In this document: positions 16,556-24,365 of the stretch, one piece after another | How the letters are laid out: every line of letters begins with the position of its first letter | Numbering within the stretch: the first letter of the stretch is position 1 | NCBI GenBank assembly: GCA_023415515.1 | Contig: JAEZKH010000307.1 | Location: forward strand, 1-47,190 | DNA length: 47,190 nt | Reading direction: 5' to 3' | Source: Actinomycetes bacterium | Lineage (GTDB): Bacteria; Actinomycetota; Actinomycetes; Mycobacteriales; Mycobacteriaceae | Position numbers and translations under genes: made by a program | Notes under the pieces: model-generated | Database searches by the model: none | Told to the model about the DNA's origin: nothing | The model's input: only the letters and a program-made list of their open reading frames with translations

Positions 16556-19141
16556 GTGGTGGACGGAGCGACGCCCGACTTCGAGTTGCGATTGGCGGCG
16601 TTTGAGTCGGCGACGTTTAGGAGTCTGCGGCCCGGCCAACGTCAGGTTCTCGGTTCGTATGCTGACAGTTACCTCGGGGCCGCCGACCTAGCGATCGAAA
16701 TGCCAACCGGGGAGGGCAAGACCTTAGTAGCACTCCTCATTGCTGACTACGCGCTCGACCACGGCAGGTCTGTTGCATATTTGACGGGAACCCGCCAGTT
16801 GGCAGAGCGTGTGGACGAGGAAGCTAGAAAGCTTGGACTCGAGGTCGTCCGATTCGCAGCGAAGGATTACGGTGGTGCGAAGCTAGACGACTACCACCAG
16901 GCGCAAGCAGTCGGCGTAATGAATTACTGGGTTTACTTCAATAGCAGACCTGTCCCGCAGCCCGCTGACCTCGTCATCTTCGATGATGCCCACCTAGCCG
17001 AGCAGCCACTCAGTTCGCTGCAGACTTTGCGCATCCCTGACAAACCGGGCGCAGCGCGCGACCTGTACAGGACTATCTGCGACCTGGTCATCGCTCACAC
17101 CGAGGCATACGCGGGGCTACGAGCAATGCGCGACGGCACAGCTAGGCCAGGCGCTCCCCCGGAGCTGCTGGCGTTCAGTGACTGGGCCGCAATTGTTTCG
17201 TCGGTACGAGACGCAATTGAGGTGTCACCACTTCTCGAGGATTCTGAGGTCAAGTGGGTGTGGCCGAAGCTGCGTGACAACCTGACTCGCTGCGGTGTGC
17301 TAATAGGGGCTTCTGGCGTCGAGATGCGCCCGTATCACCCGCCGACATCACTCAACGCGGGGTACAGCAAGGCAAAGCAACGTATCTACCTGTCGGCCAC
17401 CCTGGGTTCGATGGATGATCTGCAGCGTCGCATTGGCGGAGGCCAGGTCGTCCGGCTCTCAACGGACCAACCCCTGCCGCCTGGCGCCACTGGAGAGCGG
17501 CTGTTTGTACTAAATCCGAGCGCGGGGCAGCCTACGGAGACGGACGTCCTCGCCTGGGCTTTCGATCAGGTTGCTGCCGCCGGAGGACGTGCCGCGTGGT
17601 TGTGCGCGAGTCATGCCGAAGCCGACAAGCTTCAGGACTTGCTCTCGAGCGCAGGGCATCTCGTCTATCGCCTCCGACCGGGTGACGACGATATGGTGGA
17701 CGCTTGGAGCCGCGCCGGGACGGGACAGTTAGTCACCGCAGGACGGTATGACGGCCTCGATTTGCCGGGCGACATTTGCAAACTCGTCATCATTACGACG
17801 GTGCCTCAGGCCAGCAGCGAGTTCGAACGCTTCGTAGTGGCGTACCTCGGGGACGCGAGCTTCATGCGGCATCGAGTAGGGCAACGGGTTACCCAAGCGC
17901 TCGGTCGGGCTAATCGTAGAGCCGATGACCGGTCGATGTACCTCGGGCTGGATCCTACGTTCGCACAGATCCTTGCCGATCCCGCCGTTAGGGCGTCCAT
18001 CCCCGATGGTGCTCAAGGTACGGTCCGCGCCGCACTTGAACTGTACGACGGCGGTTGGGAGGCGACCCGTGCGGCCTGCGCGGCGTTCTGGGATGCCTCA
18101 GCGGGGACAACGCCGCCAGAGTTGGAGGGTTCCTCAGCAGGTACTGCGTCCGTTCAACGCCGCCGACGGCCGGGTCGCACGGCAGGCGGGAGCAGCGAGG
18201 TGGCGAGCGCTCAGGCTGAGGTTTCCGCCGCAACCGACCTTTGGGTGGGGGACCACCTTGCTGCAGCCCGCCAAGCCCGCACGGCCGCGTCAGTTCTAAG
18301 CAAAGCTGGTGAGACTGAACACGCTGCGTTTTGGCGCTACGTTGAAGCCCACGCGCTGCACGACCGTGGTCGACTCGAAGACTTGGCGGCTGCGAAGGCA
18401 GCCCTGGAAGAGGCGACGGGCAACGGACCTCGAACGACGTGGTTCCGACGGTTAACACGAACGATCGACGATCTGAGTGGAAATGCAGGCGCTGCTGATG
18501 ACACCGACCGTTTCTTTCTTTCGTGGGACGAGTGGCGTCGTGAGGTTGGCGGTCGTCTAGACCGCGCGCTATCAGAGGGGCGGACACTTCTCGCGGGTAG
18601 CCACGACGCGCAGTGCGACGGGCTAACAGTGCTCGCTCGTTTGGTCGGCGCCAGCGGAGAACGTCCTCCACGCGGCGAGCAAAGCGCCACGGACTGCCGG
18701 TGGACATGGTCGACCGCTAAGCGCGGTGAGCGTCGCGTGTGGGAAGTGAAGACGCGCGACATCGATGTCGTAGCAAGGAGTGACGTCAATCAATTACTCG
18801 GACAGATCGAAGTTGAGACAAAAAGAGCATCTAAAACCCGTGTGTATGGCTGCCTCCTTACACCAGCAACGGTGGCAAACGACGATGCATCGGAAGCCGC
18901 GCGCGACAAAATCGCACTAATCAGTCATGCCGCCATCATTCGGTTGTACGACTTGCTGGCAGATCGTCTTCGCAATTACGACGCGCTGTGCGGCGACGGC
19001 AATGCCGAGGCGCGAGGTGCAGCACGGTCTCAGATCGAATCGATCCTACCAACCGACGGGTGGTTAGGTCGGCTTCTCAGGCCAACGCAGGGAGTTGTTA
19101 TCGATCGGGACGACGTCGCGGCGCTTTTTCCTCCACGTTGA
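16556..19141 (+). CDS. SF2 (DEAD/XPD-like) helicase with C-terminal PD-(D/E)XK-like nuclease domain
   Basis: About 861 residues from GTG 16556 (another GTG follows directly). Helicase motifs: an upstream LRPGQRQVL Q-motif-like element, Walker A EMPTGEGKT (48-56), motif II VIFDDAH, motif III YLSATLG, and motif VI QALGRANRR (about 446-454). A helical region with LWVGDHLAAARQARTAA follows. Near the C-terminus a nuclease-like core reads TDCRWTW...RRVWEVKTRDI (about 711-735; D and ExK), then QLLGQIEVE. The gene is divergent from the protease trio with a shared promoter space. It is not a recognised Hachiman, DISARM or Zorya component to my eye. DNA unwinding coupled to cleavage is the inferred activity. 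Confidence 0.85.
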   Translation: MVDGATPDFELRLAAFESATFRSLRPGQRQVLGSYADSYLGAADLAIEMPTGEGKTLVALLIADYALDHGRSVAYLTGTRQLAERVDEEARKLGLEVVRFAAKDYGGAKLDDYHQAQAVGVMNYWVYFNSRPVPQPADLVIFDDAHLAEQPLSSLQTLRIPDKPGAARDLYRTICDLVIAHTEAYAGLRAMRDGTARPGAPPELLAFSDWAAIVSSVRDAIEVSPLLEDSEVKWVWPKLRDNLTRCGVLIGASGVEMRPYHPPTSLNAGYSKAKQRIYLSATLGSMDDLQRRIGGGQVVRLSTDQPLPPGATGERLFVLNPSAGQPTETDVLAWAFDQVAAAGGRAAWLCASHAEADKLQDLLSSAGHLVYRLRPGDDDMVDAWSRAGTGQLVTAGRYDGLDLPGDICKLVIITTVPQASSEFERFVVAYLGDASFMRHRVGQRVTQALGRANRRADDRSMYLGLDPTFAQILADPAVRASIPDGAQGTVRAALELYDGGWEATRAACAAFWDASAGTTPPELEGSSAGTASVQRRRRPGRTAGGSSEVASAQAEVSAATDLWVGDHLAAARQARTAASVLSKAGETEHAAFWRYVEAHALHDRGRLEDLAAAKAALEEATGNGPRTTWFRRLTRTIDDLSGNAGAADDTDRFFLSWDEWRREVGGRLDRALSEGRTLLAGSHDAQCDGLTVLARLVGASGERPPRGEQSATDCRWTWSTAKRGERRVWEVKTRDIDVVARSDVNQLLGQIEVETKRASKTRVYGCLLTPATVANDDASEAARDKIALISHAAIIRLYDLLADRLRNYDALCGDGNAEARGAARSQIESILPTDGWLGRLLRPTQGVVIDRDDVAALFPPR

Positions 19142-19402
19142 ACTAACGATGACCCGCGCTGGTCAAATCTCCACGCTCGTAAAACGGGTTCTCACCGGCA
19201 ATTCGGGCTGAAAGCCGCTATCACCGGAGACCTAACTCCCGGAACAGATCAAGCGCGTTCGCGAACGGGGAACTTCCGTATACGAGCAACGGTCGACGCT
19301 TGTCCGACCAAATCGGATCACTCATGGCCAGCCCGAGGAACAAGTGGGACTTCCTTCAGAAGTCAGGGACTTAGCGCGAATAGTTTTCTATAGTTCGCGG
19401 CT

Positions 19403-20143
19403 ATGCAGGAGCCGCCTTATTTCTACGTCCGTGAACGGACTTCTCCCGCCGCCCATCATTGGGACTACCTCAACGACCGCACCGACGAAGCGCTGTGTGG
19501 GCATGGGTACGACGACCCAATAACCCTTGGCGAGGTCACTAGGCCGAAATCAGTCTGCCGAGCCTGCCAGGGCCGACTCCACGAATATCACGCAAAGTGG
19601 TGGCGCGAGCAATCGCAGGCTGTCAGTTCGGAGCTGGAGGAACTTCGCGCGCAGCTGGACGAACTCGGCGCGAGGTACCGGAAGCTCGTGGAGCACTCAA
19701 ACAATCAGCGGACGCACCTCGCAACGCTGCAGAGCAAGTTGCGCACGATCAATGAGGATCGGCAGAAGGCGTCGGCGCCGAAGACACGGCCGCAGAAGTC
19801 GTCGGGAGCAGACGTCGTCTCGAAGAAGCGGCGCCCGAAGCCAACGAGTGTTGCTGGCGCCAAAAAGAAGCAGCGGCCGAAGTCGGTCGCATCGCCGTTT
19901 GCAAGTCGATTGGGAATCCCGTCGGTGAACAAGCAGCAGGTCGAACTAGACAGGACAGAACGCACCAGGCGCGCCGCCGATCCCGAGAAGGTTCAGAAGA
20001 GGGTCAAGGAGTTACTCGCGCCTCAACGCCATACACCGAAAAGTGCCGGAGGAAAGGGGTCGGATCAAGCAGCTCGAGACCGAATGCGTTCTCAGAAAGC
20101 AAGTACATGGAGGCTGGGCCGGTCCCCTGGCAGCTATAGGTAG
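19403..20143 (+). CDS. Cys-rich N-domain / coiled-coil / basic-tail protein
   Basis: This 246-residue protein starts at an ATG 8 bp after a good -10 (TATAGT, 19389-19394), fitting a leaderless mRNA. Residues 1-65 hold a likely metal-binding unit (HHWDYLND, ALCGHGY, SVCRACQGRLHEYHAKWW; one Cys, a C-x2-C and several His). Residues about 72-120 form a coiled coil (SSELEELRAQLDELGARYRK). The rest is Lys/Arg/Ser/Pro-rich with no structure evident and would bind nucleic acid. I do not recognise the full architecture; similar N-terminal segments occur in hypothetical actinobacterial and phage proteins. It lies 260 bp after the helicase on the same strand, so it is probably a separate unit. Confidence 0.75.
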   Translation: MQEPPYFYVRERTSPAAHHWDYLNDRTDEALCGHGYDDPITLGEVTRPKSVCRACQGRLHEYHAKWWREQSQAVSSELEELRAQLDELGARYRKLVEHSNNQRTHLATLQSKLRTINEDRQKASAPKTRPQKSSGADVVSKKRRPKPTSVAGAKKKQRPKSVASPFASRLGIPSVNKQQVELDRTERTRRAADPEKVQKRVKELLAPQRHTPKSAGGKGSDQAARDRMRSQKASTWRLGRSPGSYR

Positions 20144-20598
20144 CGCAATCTAGTTCCGGACCGGTGCTGGCCCTTCCCTGAGTGGCGGCTTATCCGCGTG
20201 GAACACGAAAATTGATACCAGGACGTGTGACCAAGGTGTGGTCATCACCGGTCGGCCACCTTCCGGTCCAGCTTGCTGAAACGCCAAAGCTTCCCCGGAT
20301 ACACGCCCGGCTCGGAGTGTGCGTGGTGAAGGTTGTTGATCTTGGCCGCCACCGCCGTTGCGGCGCGACGCAGCCAGGGCGGCGCTCATCAGCACTCACC
20401 CGGATGGTGGGTTCCACAATGTGTGCATAGCGGGGGCAACACCTCGGGTCGCCGGTGGCGGCCGCCTCCAAGGTTGACATCGGTCGAAGGTTATTTAAAA
20501 TTCGCGACAGCGTAATTCCAATACGCGACAACTTTGTAGACAGCCGTCCACGGAAACGCTCCCTCGCTAGAACGGCTGCCGCACCGCAGCCTCGTAGG
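20144..20598. other. Gene-poor stretch between the coiled-coil gene and an XRE gene
   Basis: A 455-bp stretch in which no frame gives a convincing gene. On the minus strand, 20245-20385 is open without a good start codon and reads protein-like (for example GVYPGKLWRFSKLDRKVADR), so it may be the end of a decayed gene. The 20480-20560 part is AT-rich (ttatttaaaattcgcgac). Confidence 0.4.
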
Positions 20599-20856
20599 TC
20601 ACCTCTCGCCGATGAGGTCAGTTGCTCGTACATTCAGCGCCGCTGCAATGTCATAGAGGCGCTCGAAGAGCAGTCCCCGCCGACCATGCTCCAGGTCGAT
20701 GAGGACGTTGCGGGAGACACCCGAAGCAAGTGCCAGGCCCTCCTGCGTTAAGCCGCGTTCGATACGCAGATCGCGGATGCGTTGGCCTACTTCCCGGCGC
20801 CTTCGCTGCCACTGGACCACACGATCTGGGTCGTTCTGGCCGGGTCGTGTGGGCAC
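20599..20856 (-). CDS. Small XRE-family HTH regulator
   Basis: An 85-residue protein, GTG start. A Cro/CI-type helix-turn-helix is plain: RIRDLRIERGLTQEGLALASGVSRNVLIDLEHGRRGLLFERLYDI, with the recognition helix around SGVSRNVLIDLE, followed by AAALNVRATDLI. The N-terminal 20 residues are basic and may be partly untranslated if a later start is used. It is divergent from the zinc-ribbon membrane gene at 20975, with a 118-bp shared spacer that is its probable operator region. Confidence 0.88.
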   Translation of the reverse strand: MPTRPGQNDPDRVVQWQRRRREVGQRIRDLRIERGLTQEGLALASGVSRNVLIDLEHGRRGLLFERLYDIAAALNVRATDLIGER

Positions 20857-20974
20857 GCTCCAAGTAGGTGTGGCAAAGGCCTTCGAAGTCTGCCCTACTA
20901 GTAGTACATTCCGCGGTTGGGGAGATCCGTCGTCGGTCGAGGGGTACGGGCCGCGAAATTCGGGGAGGCAACCA

Positions 20975-21373
20975 TTGAGCGATGCCGAGAACAGGTGCCC
21001 TGCTGGTCACGAAAACCGCACTGATCAGAGATTCTGTGGCCAATGCGGAGCTCAGTTGACTGTCCGCTCGCCAACGGCGGGGGCCGACCAGGCCAGTTCG
21101 CGACTGTCAGAGCCAGTCACCGTCGACTCGCCACATCAATCACACCCGAATCGGCGGGCGGAGTCAGACGCCAGTGCGGTCCCGTTCATCGTTCGTATGT
21201 GGCGCGAAAGTCCCATCAACACCGCGATCGGAATTGGGCTCGCAATTCTGCTTGTGATCGTGGCTATCACGATGATCGTTCATTACAACTCTGACGAAGG
21301 TCGGCGAGCGCGCTGCATCGATGAAGCCGGCAAGTCGGCACCTACTGATGTCGCGGTCATGTACTGCAGCTAA
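20975..21373 (+). CDS. Zinc-ribbon, single-pass membrane protein
   Basis: A 132-residue protein starting at TTG 20975, chosen for the GGGGAGG site 6 bp upstream; the open frame before it overlaps the divergent XRE gene and is not protein-like. The N-terminus has a four-Cys zinc ribbon (CPAGHE...FCGQCGAQL), then a polar linker, one membrane helix (INTAIGIGLAILLVIVAITMIV) and a short outer tail with two Cys (RCIDEAG...YCS) that could form a disulfide. Similar ribbon-TM proteins are common in mycobacteria without known function. A link to the divergent XRE gene is suggested by position only. Confidence 0.8.
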   Translation: MSDAENRCPAGHENRTDQRFCGQCGAQLTVRSPTAGADQASSRLSEPVTVDSPHQSHPNRRAESDASAVPFIVRMWRESPINTAIGIGLAILLVIVAITMIVHYNSDEGRRARCIDEAGKSAPTDVAVMYCS

Positions 21374-21411
21374 CAGGGCCTCAGAATGACCCGCCTGATC
21401 GCTTTCGGTAA

Positions 21412-21639
21412 TTACTCATAGAGATCCCGAACGTCGGCACGCCCGGTGGATTCTGCATCACGGCGGCGATGATCCTCTGTCAGGTGCGCCCATTTGGTCG
21501 AGGGCTCATTGTCCGTGCGGTGGCGGGCGGCGTGAGCGCGATTTCGCGCAATAGAGTCTGTATCAAGGTCCGCCGGAAACCAGCCCAGCTCATCCGCCAG
21601 ATCGGCACGCAGTTGACGATCATTCTCGCTACTCGGCAA
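21412..21639 (-). CDS. Small hypothetical protein
   Basis: 75 residues from a TTG, with AAGGATG 11 bp upstream. The protein is polar and helical (ENDRQLRADLADELGWFPADL, then an Arg/His/Asp-rich tail ending VRDLYE). No family is recognised. It is the last gene of the leftward operon from 23305 and follows the Cys-motif gene after 24 bp. Its composition is coding-like, but the start and even the existence of the gene are not secure. Confidence 0.5.
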   Translation of the reverse strand: MPSSENDRQLRADLADELGWFPADLDTDSIARNRAHAARHRTDNEPSTKWAHLTEDHRRRDAESTGRADVRDLYE

Positions 21640-21663
21640 CGGAATTGCACATCCTTAGCACCG

Positions 21664-22212
21664 TCAGTGGGTGTCGCGAAGATCAATTAGGCCTATGATC
21701 TCCGCGAACAACAATCTGCTGCTTATGATTTGACTATAGCGGCGCTGTGTTGGTGCTACAGGGACGCAATGCGGTCTGACCACGGCGAATGACGATTTGA
21801 CCCGCTCGCCGGGAAGTCTCTCACACCCCAAATTTGTGGTACTTGTGGTGTGGGGTGGCGTGGACATGACCGTGATCTTGGTTCCGAAGAGATCGCTCAA
21901 GTCTTTGTCCATCTTGGCGCACCAGTACTTGATAACCCCTTCGATGTCGAAGTGACGCTTCTTGTGGGTCCGGAGGCTGTCGTAGGTTATGCGGTTCTCG
22001 ACGGCCTCGTTCTTGTTGATCGGCTCAAGGGCGCGCAGGACATCCTTGTACGTGACTCGGTGAGATGTGCCATCTCCCTGAGGGATCAAACCTCCGCGAA
22101 ATCGAAGCAGCTCGTTGACGTGGCGTCGAACGCTGGGGTCTCGACACACCCTGCAGCGGGGTTCGTCGATCTGCAGGGCCAGCGATTCGGTTGACGGCGT
22201 ACCGCGATTCAC
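21664..22212 (-). CDS. Cys-motif DNA-binding-like protein (TerS/HTH-like pattern)
   Basis: 182 residues if started at GTG 22212, whose GTGA overlaps the stop of the upstream gene; an in-frame ATG at 22251 would add 13. The pattern RCRVCRDPSVRRHVNELLRF, a Gly-rich loop, YKDVLRALEPIN and YDSLRTHKKRHFDIEGVI resembles the CxxC..helix..H...H N-terminal units of actinophage proteins that bind DNA, including some small-terminase-like proteins. The C-terminal 70 residues are of unknown type. It sits in a tight operon with two other small genes next to the integrase module. The terminase analogy is weak and rests on pattern only. Confidence 0.7.
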   Translation of the reverse strand: MNRGTPSTESLALQIDEPRCRVCRDPSVRRHVNELLRFRGGLIPQGDGTSHRVTYKDVLRALEPINKNEAVENRITYDSLRTHKKRHFDIEGVIKYWCAKMDKDLSDLFGTKITVMSTPPHTTSTTNLGCERLPGERVKSSFAVVRPHCVPVAPTQRRYSQIISSRLLFAEIIGLIDLRDTH

Positions 22213-22559
22213 AAGCACGGCCCTACGTGCTCCAGGTGGCACTCGGCACATTTGGCGGGTTGGCGCATCCCGGTTGAGACAGTTCGTTCAACACTTAGGG
22301 GCTCATAAGCAGGGCCGCGGCAACCCGAATGAACCGGCTGCGAGTAGTCGGCGTGGTAGCGGATGTCGTCGCCTCGACGAATGGGTCGGCCGCAGCGATT
22401 GCACTCGCTCACGAAGCGAGCGACGAACGCCGCGCTCCGATTCGATGACGAGGTGCCGAATGTCTTCACCTTCGGCGCGGCGCGCAACTCCCGCCAAGCC
22501 GACGCGAGTAACTGTTCGTCAGTTGGGGGTGCATGGCGGCGCATACTGCGGCGACTCAT
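22209..22559 (-). CDS. Small zinc-binding protein
   Basis: A 116-residue protein with a four-ligand knuckle (CNRCGRPIRRGDDIRYHADY...VHSGC), like treble-clef or HNH-type metal sites, and a second C-x2-C-x6-C cluster near the end (CAECHLEHVGPC). The N-terminus is basic (MSRRSMRRH). Its start overlaps the stop of the wHTH gene by 4 bp (ATGA) and its stop overlaps the next GTG by 4 bp, so all three are probably co-translated. The catalytic residues of an HNH nuclease are not evident, so I call it only zinc-binding. Confidence 0.8.
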   Translation of the reverse strand: MSRRSMRRHAPPTDEQLLASAWRELRAAPKVKTFGTSSSNRSAAFVARFVSECNRCGRPIRRGDDIRYHADYSQPVHSGCRGPAYEPLSVERTVSTGMRQPAKCAECHLEHVGPCL

Positions 22560-23305
22560 CGAGATACCTCCCTGCGACCATTGATTGGTCGAAGGTCTTG
22601 CGGTGTTGCGAAAGATGCTGTCGAGAGTTGGTTCTCAGCCTGGCTTGCCTGCAATCTCTTAAGTTGGTCACGAAGACTTTCGAAGTCAGTACTGTCTCCG
22701 TGACCACGAAGATGATCGTTTGTCGATCGGGCATGAAATTGGGATAGAAGAGCTCGGCTCGCGACCGCCGAAGGCGGAGCCGCTTCTCGTAGATCTAGGT
22801 TCCTGCTGTCTCGATCTGTTATGTCTTCTTCCGCGGTCATCTGTGGAGGGAGCCTGCGATCGAGGCTTGGCGGACCTCCCGGCGCCCGTGAGGCGACGGT
22901 CTTGTCACTGATGACTGGAGCCCTCCTGTCATGGGTGGGCAGGGGTCCTTCGAAGTGCAACTCTGAAGGACACAAATCGCCGCGTTCGGTCGACCCGTCG
23001 TCGAATCCGTCGAGATCCGGAAACAGGTACAGGTTGGACTTCGGCACCTTCTGCTCCGCATCGGCCCAACGGTGCTCAACTCGGAGAGCGCCCAGGTGTT
23101 CCAGCTTGCGAACAGTTCGTTGGACCGTCGAGACTCCGACTCCTGCTAGATCGGCGATCCTTCGGGTCGCAGGGAAGCACCGTCCGGGCTCCCAAGCATG
23201 CTTACGAATAGCCAGATACACCAGAGCTTCGGTGCCGGTTAGTCGGCGGAACAAGTTGTTCGGAAACTTCGTAAAGCTGGCGTCTCCGCACGGCGTTGAT
23301 AACAT
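22556..23305 (-). CDS. Winged-helix protein, replication or transcription regulator of the element
   Basis: A 249-residue protein from an ATG with AAGGAG 7 bp upstream. Residues 18-80 form a winged helix typical of phage and integrative-element replication or regulator proteins: NNLFRRLTGTEALVYLAIRK, FPATRRIADLAGVGVSTVQR, TVRKLEHLGALRVEHR. The rest is long, polar and probably disordered (Asp/Arg/Pro/Ser-rich) with a weak helix near LRDQLKRLQASQAEN. It is the first gene of the 23305-21412 leftward operon. Many proteins of this layout are annotated as helix-turn-helix domain proteins and serve as Rep-like initiators in small integrative elements; that role is possible here. Confidence 0.82.
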   Translation of the reverse strand: MLSTPCGDASFTKFPNNLFRRLTGTEALVYLAIRKHAWEPGRCFPATRRIADLAGVGVSTVQRTVRKLEHLGALRVEHRWADAEQKVPKSNLYLFPDLDGFDDGSTERGDLCPSELHFEGPLPTHDRRAPVISDKTVASRAPGGPPSLDRRLPPQMTAEEDITDRDSRNLDLREAAPPSAVASRALLSQFHARSTNDHLRGHGDSTDFESLRDQLKRLQASQAENQLSTASFATPQDLRPINGRREVSR

Positions 23306-23334
23306 TTCAATACTCCTTGCGAATGGAGTGCAGA

Positions 23335-23365
23335 ACGGCTCCCGTCGACATCGGGAGCCGTTTTT
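23335..23365. terminator. Rho-independent terminator-like hairpin
   Basis: A perfect 10-bp stem (ACGGCTCCCG / CGGGAGCCGT) with a 7-base loop, followed on the + strand by TTTTA. It lies between the excisionase-like gene (ends 23387) and the wHTH gene (starts 23305). On the minus strand, where both genes are read, the hairpin is followed only by TTCTG, so it may be a leaky or bidirectional terminator. Confidence 0.7.
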
Positions 23366-23386
23366 AGTTGTCGATGGTCACCGGAA

Positions 23387-23611
23387 TCACTTGTCGGTGC
23401 GCGAGTGAACCGACTGCGCGAGCCAGTTCTCAATGTCAGACCACCGGTACAGCACCTTGCGGCGGCCGACGCGAACGAACTGGGGTCCGTCGCCGCGATA
23501 GCGCATCTGAGCGAGGCTCGCCGGTGTCGTGCGGAGGACGCGAGCTACCTCATCGGGCGTCGCTAGCTCGGCGAGCGCGGTGGTGTGAGCCTTCTGTATT
23601 TCACGAAGCAT
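23387..23611 (-). CDS. Excisionase-like small HTH protein
   Basis: A 74-residue protein with a MerR/Xis-like winged HTH: LATPDEVARVLRTTPASLAQ, MRYRGDGPQFVRVGRRKVLY, RWSDIENWL. This is the standard helix-turn-helix plus DIENWL shape of actinobacterial recombination directionality factors (helix_turn_helix_17). It is divergent from the XRE regulator and close to the integrase. M. tuberculosis has a possible excisionase at the same position (Rv3750c). It may equally act as a transcription activator of the leftward operon. Confidence 0.88.
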   Translation of the reverse strand: MLREIQKAHTTALAELATPDEVARVLRTTPASLAQMRYRGDGPQFVRVGRRKVLYRWSDIENWLAQSVHSRTDK

Positions 23612-23614
23612 GAC

Positions 23615-23628
23615 AATGGTCTACCATT
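23615..23628. promoter_or_regulatory. Palindromic operator candidate in the excisionase/regulator divergent promoter
   Basis: AATGGT-CT-ACCATT: perfect 6-bp arms with a 2-bp centre, 4 bp upstream of the excisionase-like start codon. It is well placed for repression by the divergent XRE protein. Confidence 0.5.
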
Positions 23629-23639
23629 AAGTCAGATAC

Positions 23640-23669
23640 TTGGTCAACCCTCGGGAAATCCCGTAGTCT
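23640..23669 (+). promoter_or_regulatory. Predicted promoter of the XRE regulator (leaderless)
   Basis: A TTGGTC -35-like element (23640-23645), an 18-bp gap, and a TAGTCT -10 (23664-23669) lying 6 bp before the GTG at 23676. The spacing predicts a transcript starting at or next to the GTG. Confidence 0.5.
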
Positions 23670-23675
23670 GCGGAG

Positions 23676-24365
23676 GTGCAAGAGCCACTGCGACTAGCAG
23701 AAGTGATCGGCCGTAACGCAAAGGCGATGAGGCTGAGCACTGGACTCACGCTGGATCAAGTCGCCGGCGCAGCCCGTCGACGCGGACTTAGTTGGTCGGA
23801 GTCACGGGTCGCAGATTTCGAGGCGGGAAGAGTAGCTCCCAACCTCGAGACGCTCATTCCATACTGCTTAGCGCTTACCGACATCAGCTGTAGCGCAACC
23901 CCTTCGTCGCTCGTCGGCCCAACCAACCAATTCATCGCACTCAACAAGACGTTGCGGCTCAGGGCCAGTGACATCGTCAAAATGCTCAGCGGTGAAGCCG
24001 TAGCGAAGCCGCAACGCCCAGCGCGATCCAGACCCATGGACCAGACGGAGCGGTCCGCACTCATCGTCGACACAGATGAGCGTCGGATAGCCGAGTTCTA
24101 CATTGATGACGTCAAGCTTTCGACACTCAGAGCCATATGGGAAAGTTCTGGTGCTGCAGAGGAACGAATGCGCAGATCGCTGGGAATCTCGCTCATGCTT
24201 CTCGCCAATTTGTCTGCAGCTCTGTGGAAGCGAAGGTTCTCCGAAGAGCGCGATCGGCGCGCTGGCGAAAATGCCAACGCTCAGATGCGAGGTCGCATCA
24301 GTCGACAACTGCGAGAAGAACTACTGACTGCTATCGAGAGGGCTCGGGATGGCGTCCGTAAGTAG
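23676..24365 (+). CDS. XRE-family regulator upstream of the integrase
   Basis: A 229-residue protein, GTG start consistent with a leaderless mRNA. The N-terminal HTH is long and has an inserted loop: IGRNAKAMRLSTGLTLDQVAGAARRRGLSWSESRVADFEAGRVAPNLETLI. The middle is a linker; the C-terminal 100 residues are helical and charged and may dimerise (IAEFYIDDVKLSTLRAIWES...LREELLTAIERARDGV). Its stop overlaps the integrase start by 17 bp, so regulator and integrase are probably co-expressed. It is likely the main repressor of the element, acting on the divergent excisionase promoter. Confidence 0.87.
   Translation: MQEPLRLAEVIGRNAKAMRLSTGLTLDQVAGAARRRGLSWSESRVADFEAGRVAPNLETLIPYCLALTDISCSATPSSLVGPTNQFIALNKTLRLRASDIVKMLSGEAVAKPQRPARSRPMDQTERSALIVDTDERRIAEFYIDDVKLSTLRAIWESSGAAEERMRRSLGISLMLLANLSAALWKRRFSEERDRRAGENANAQMRGRISRQLREELLTAIERARDGVRK

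Noticed and set aside
20182..20633. Overlapping open frames on both strands (82 and 147 codons)
   Set aside because: No ribosome-binding site or protein-like composition across their length; at most a decayed fragment at 20245-20385.
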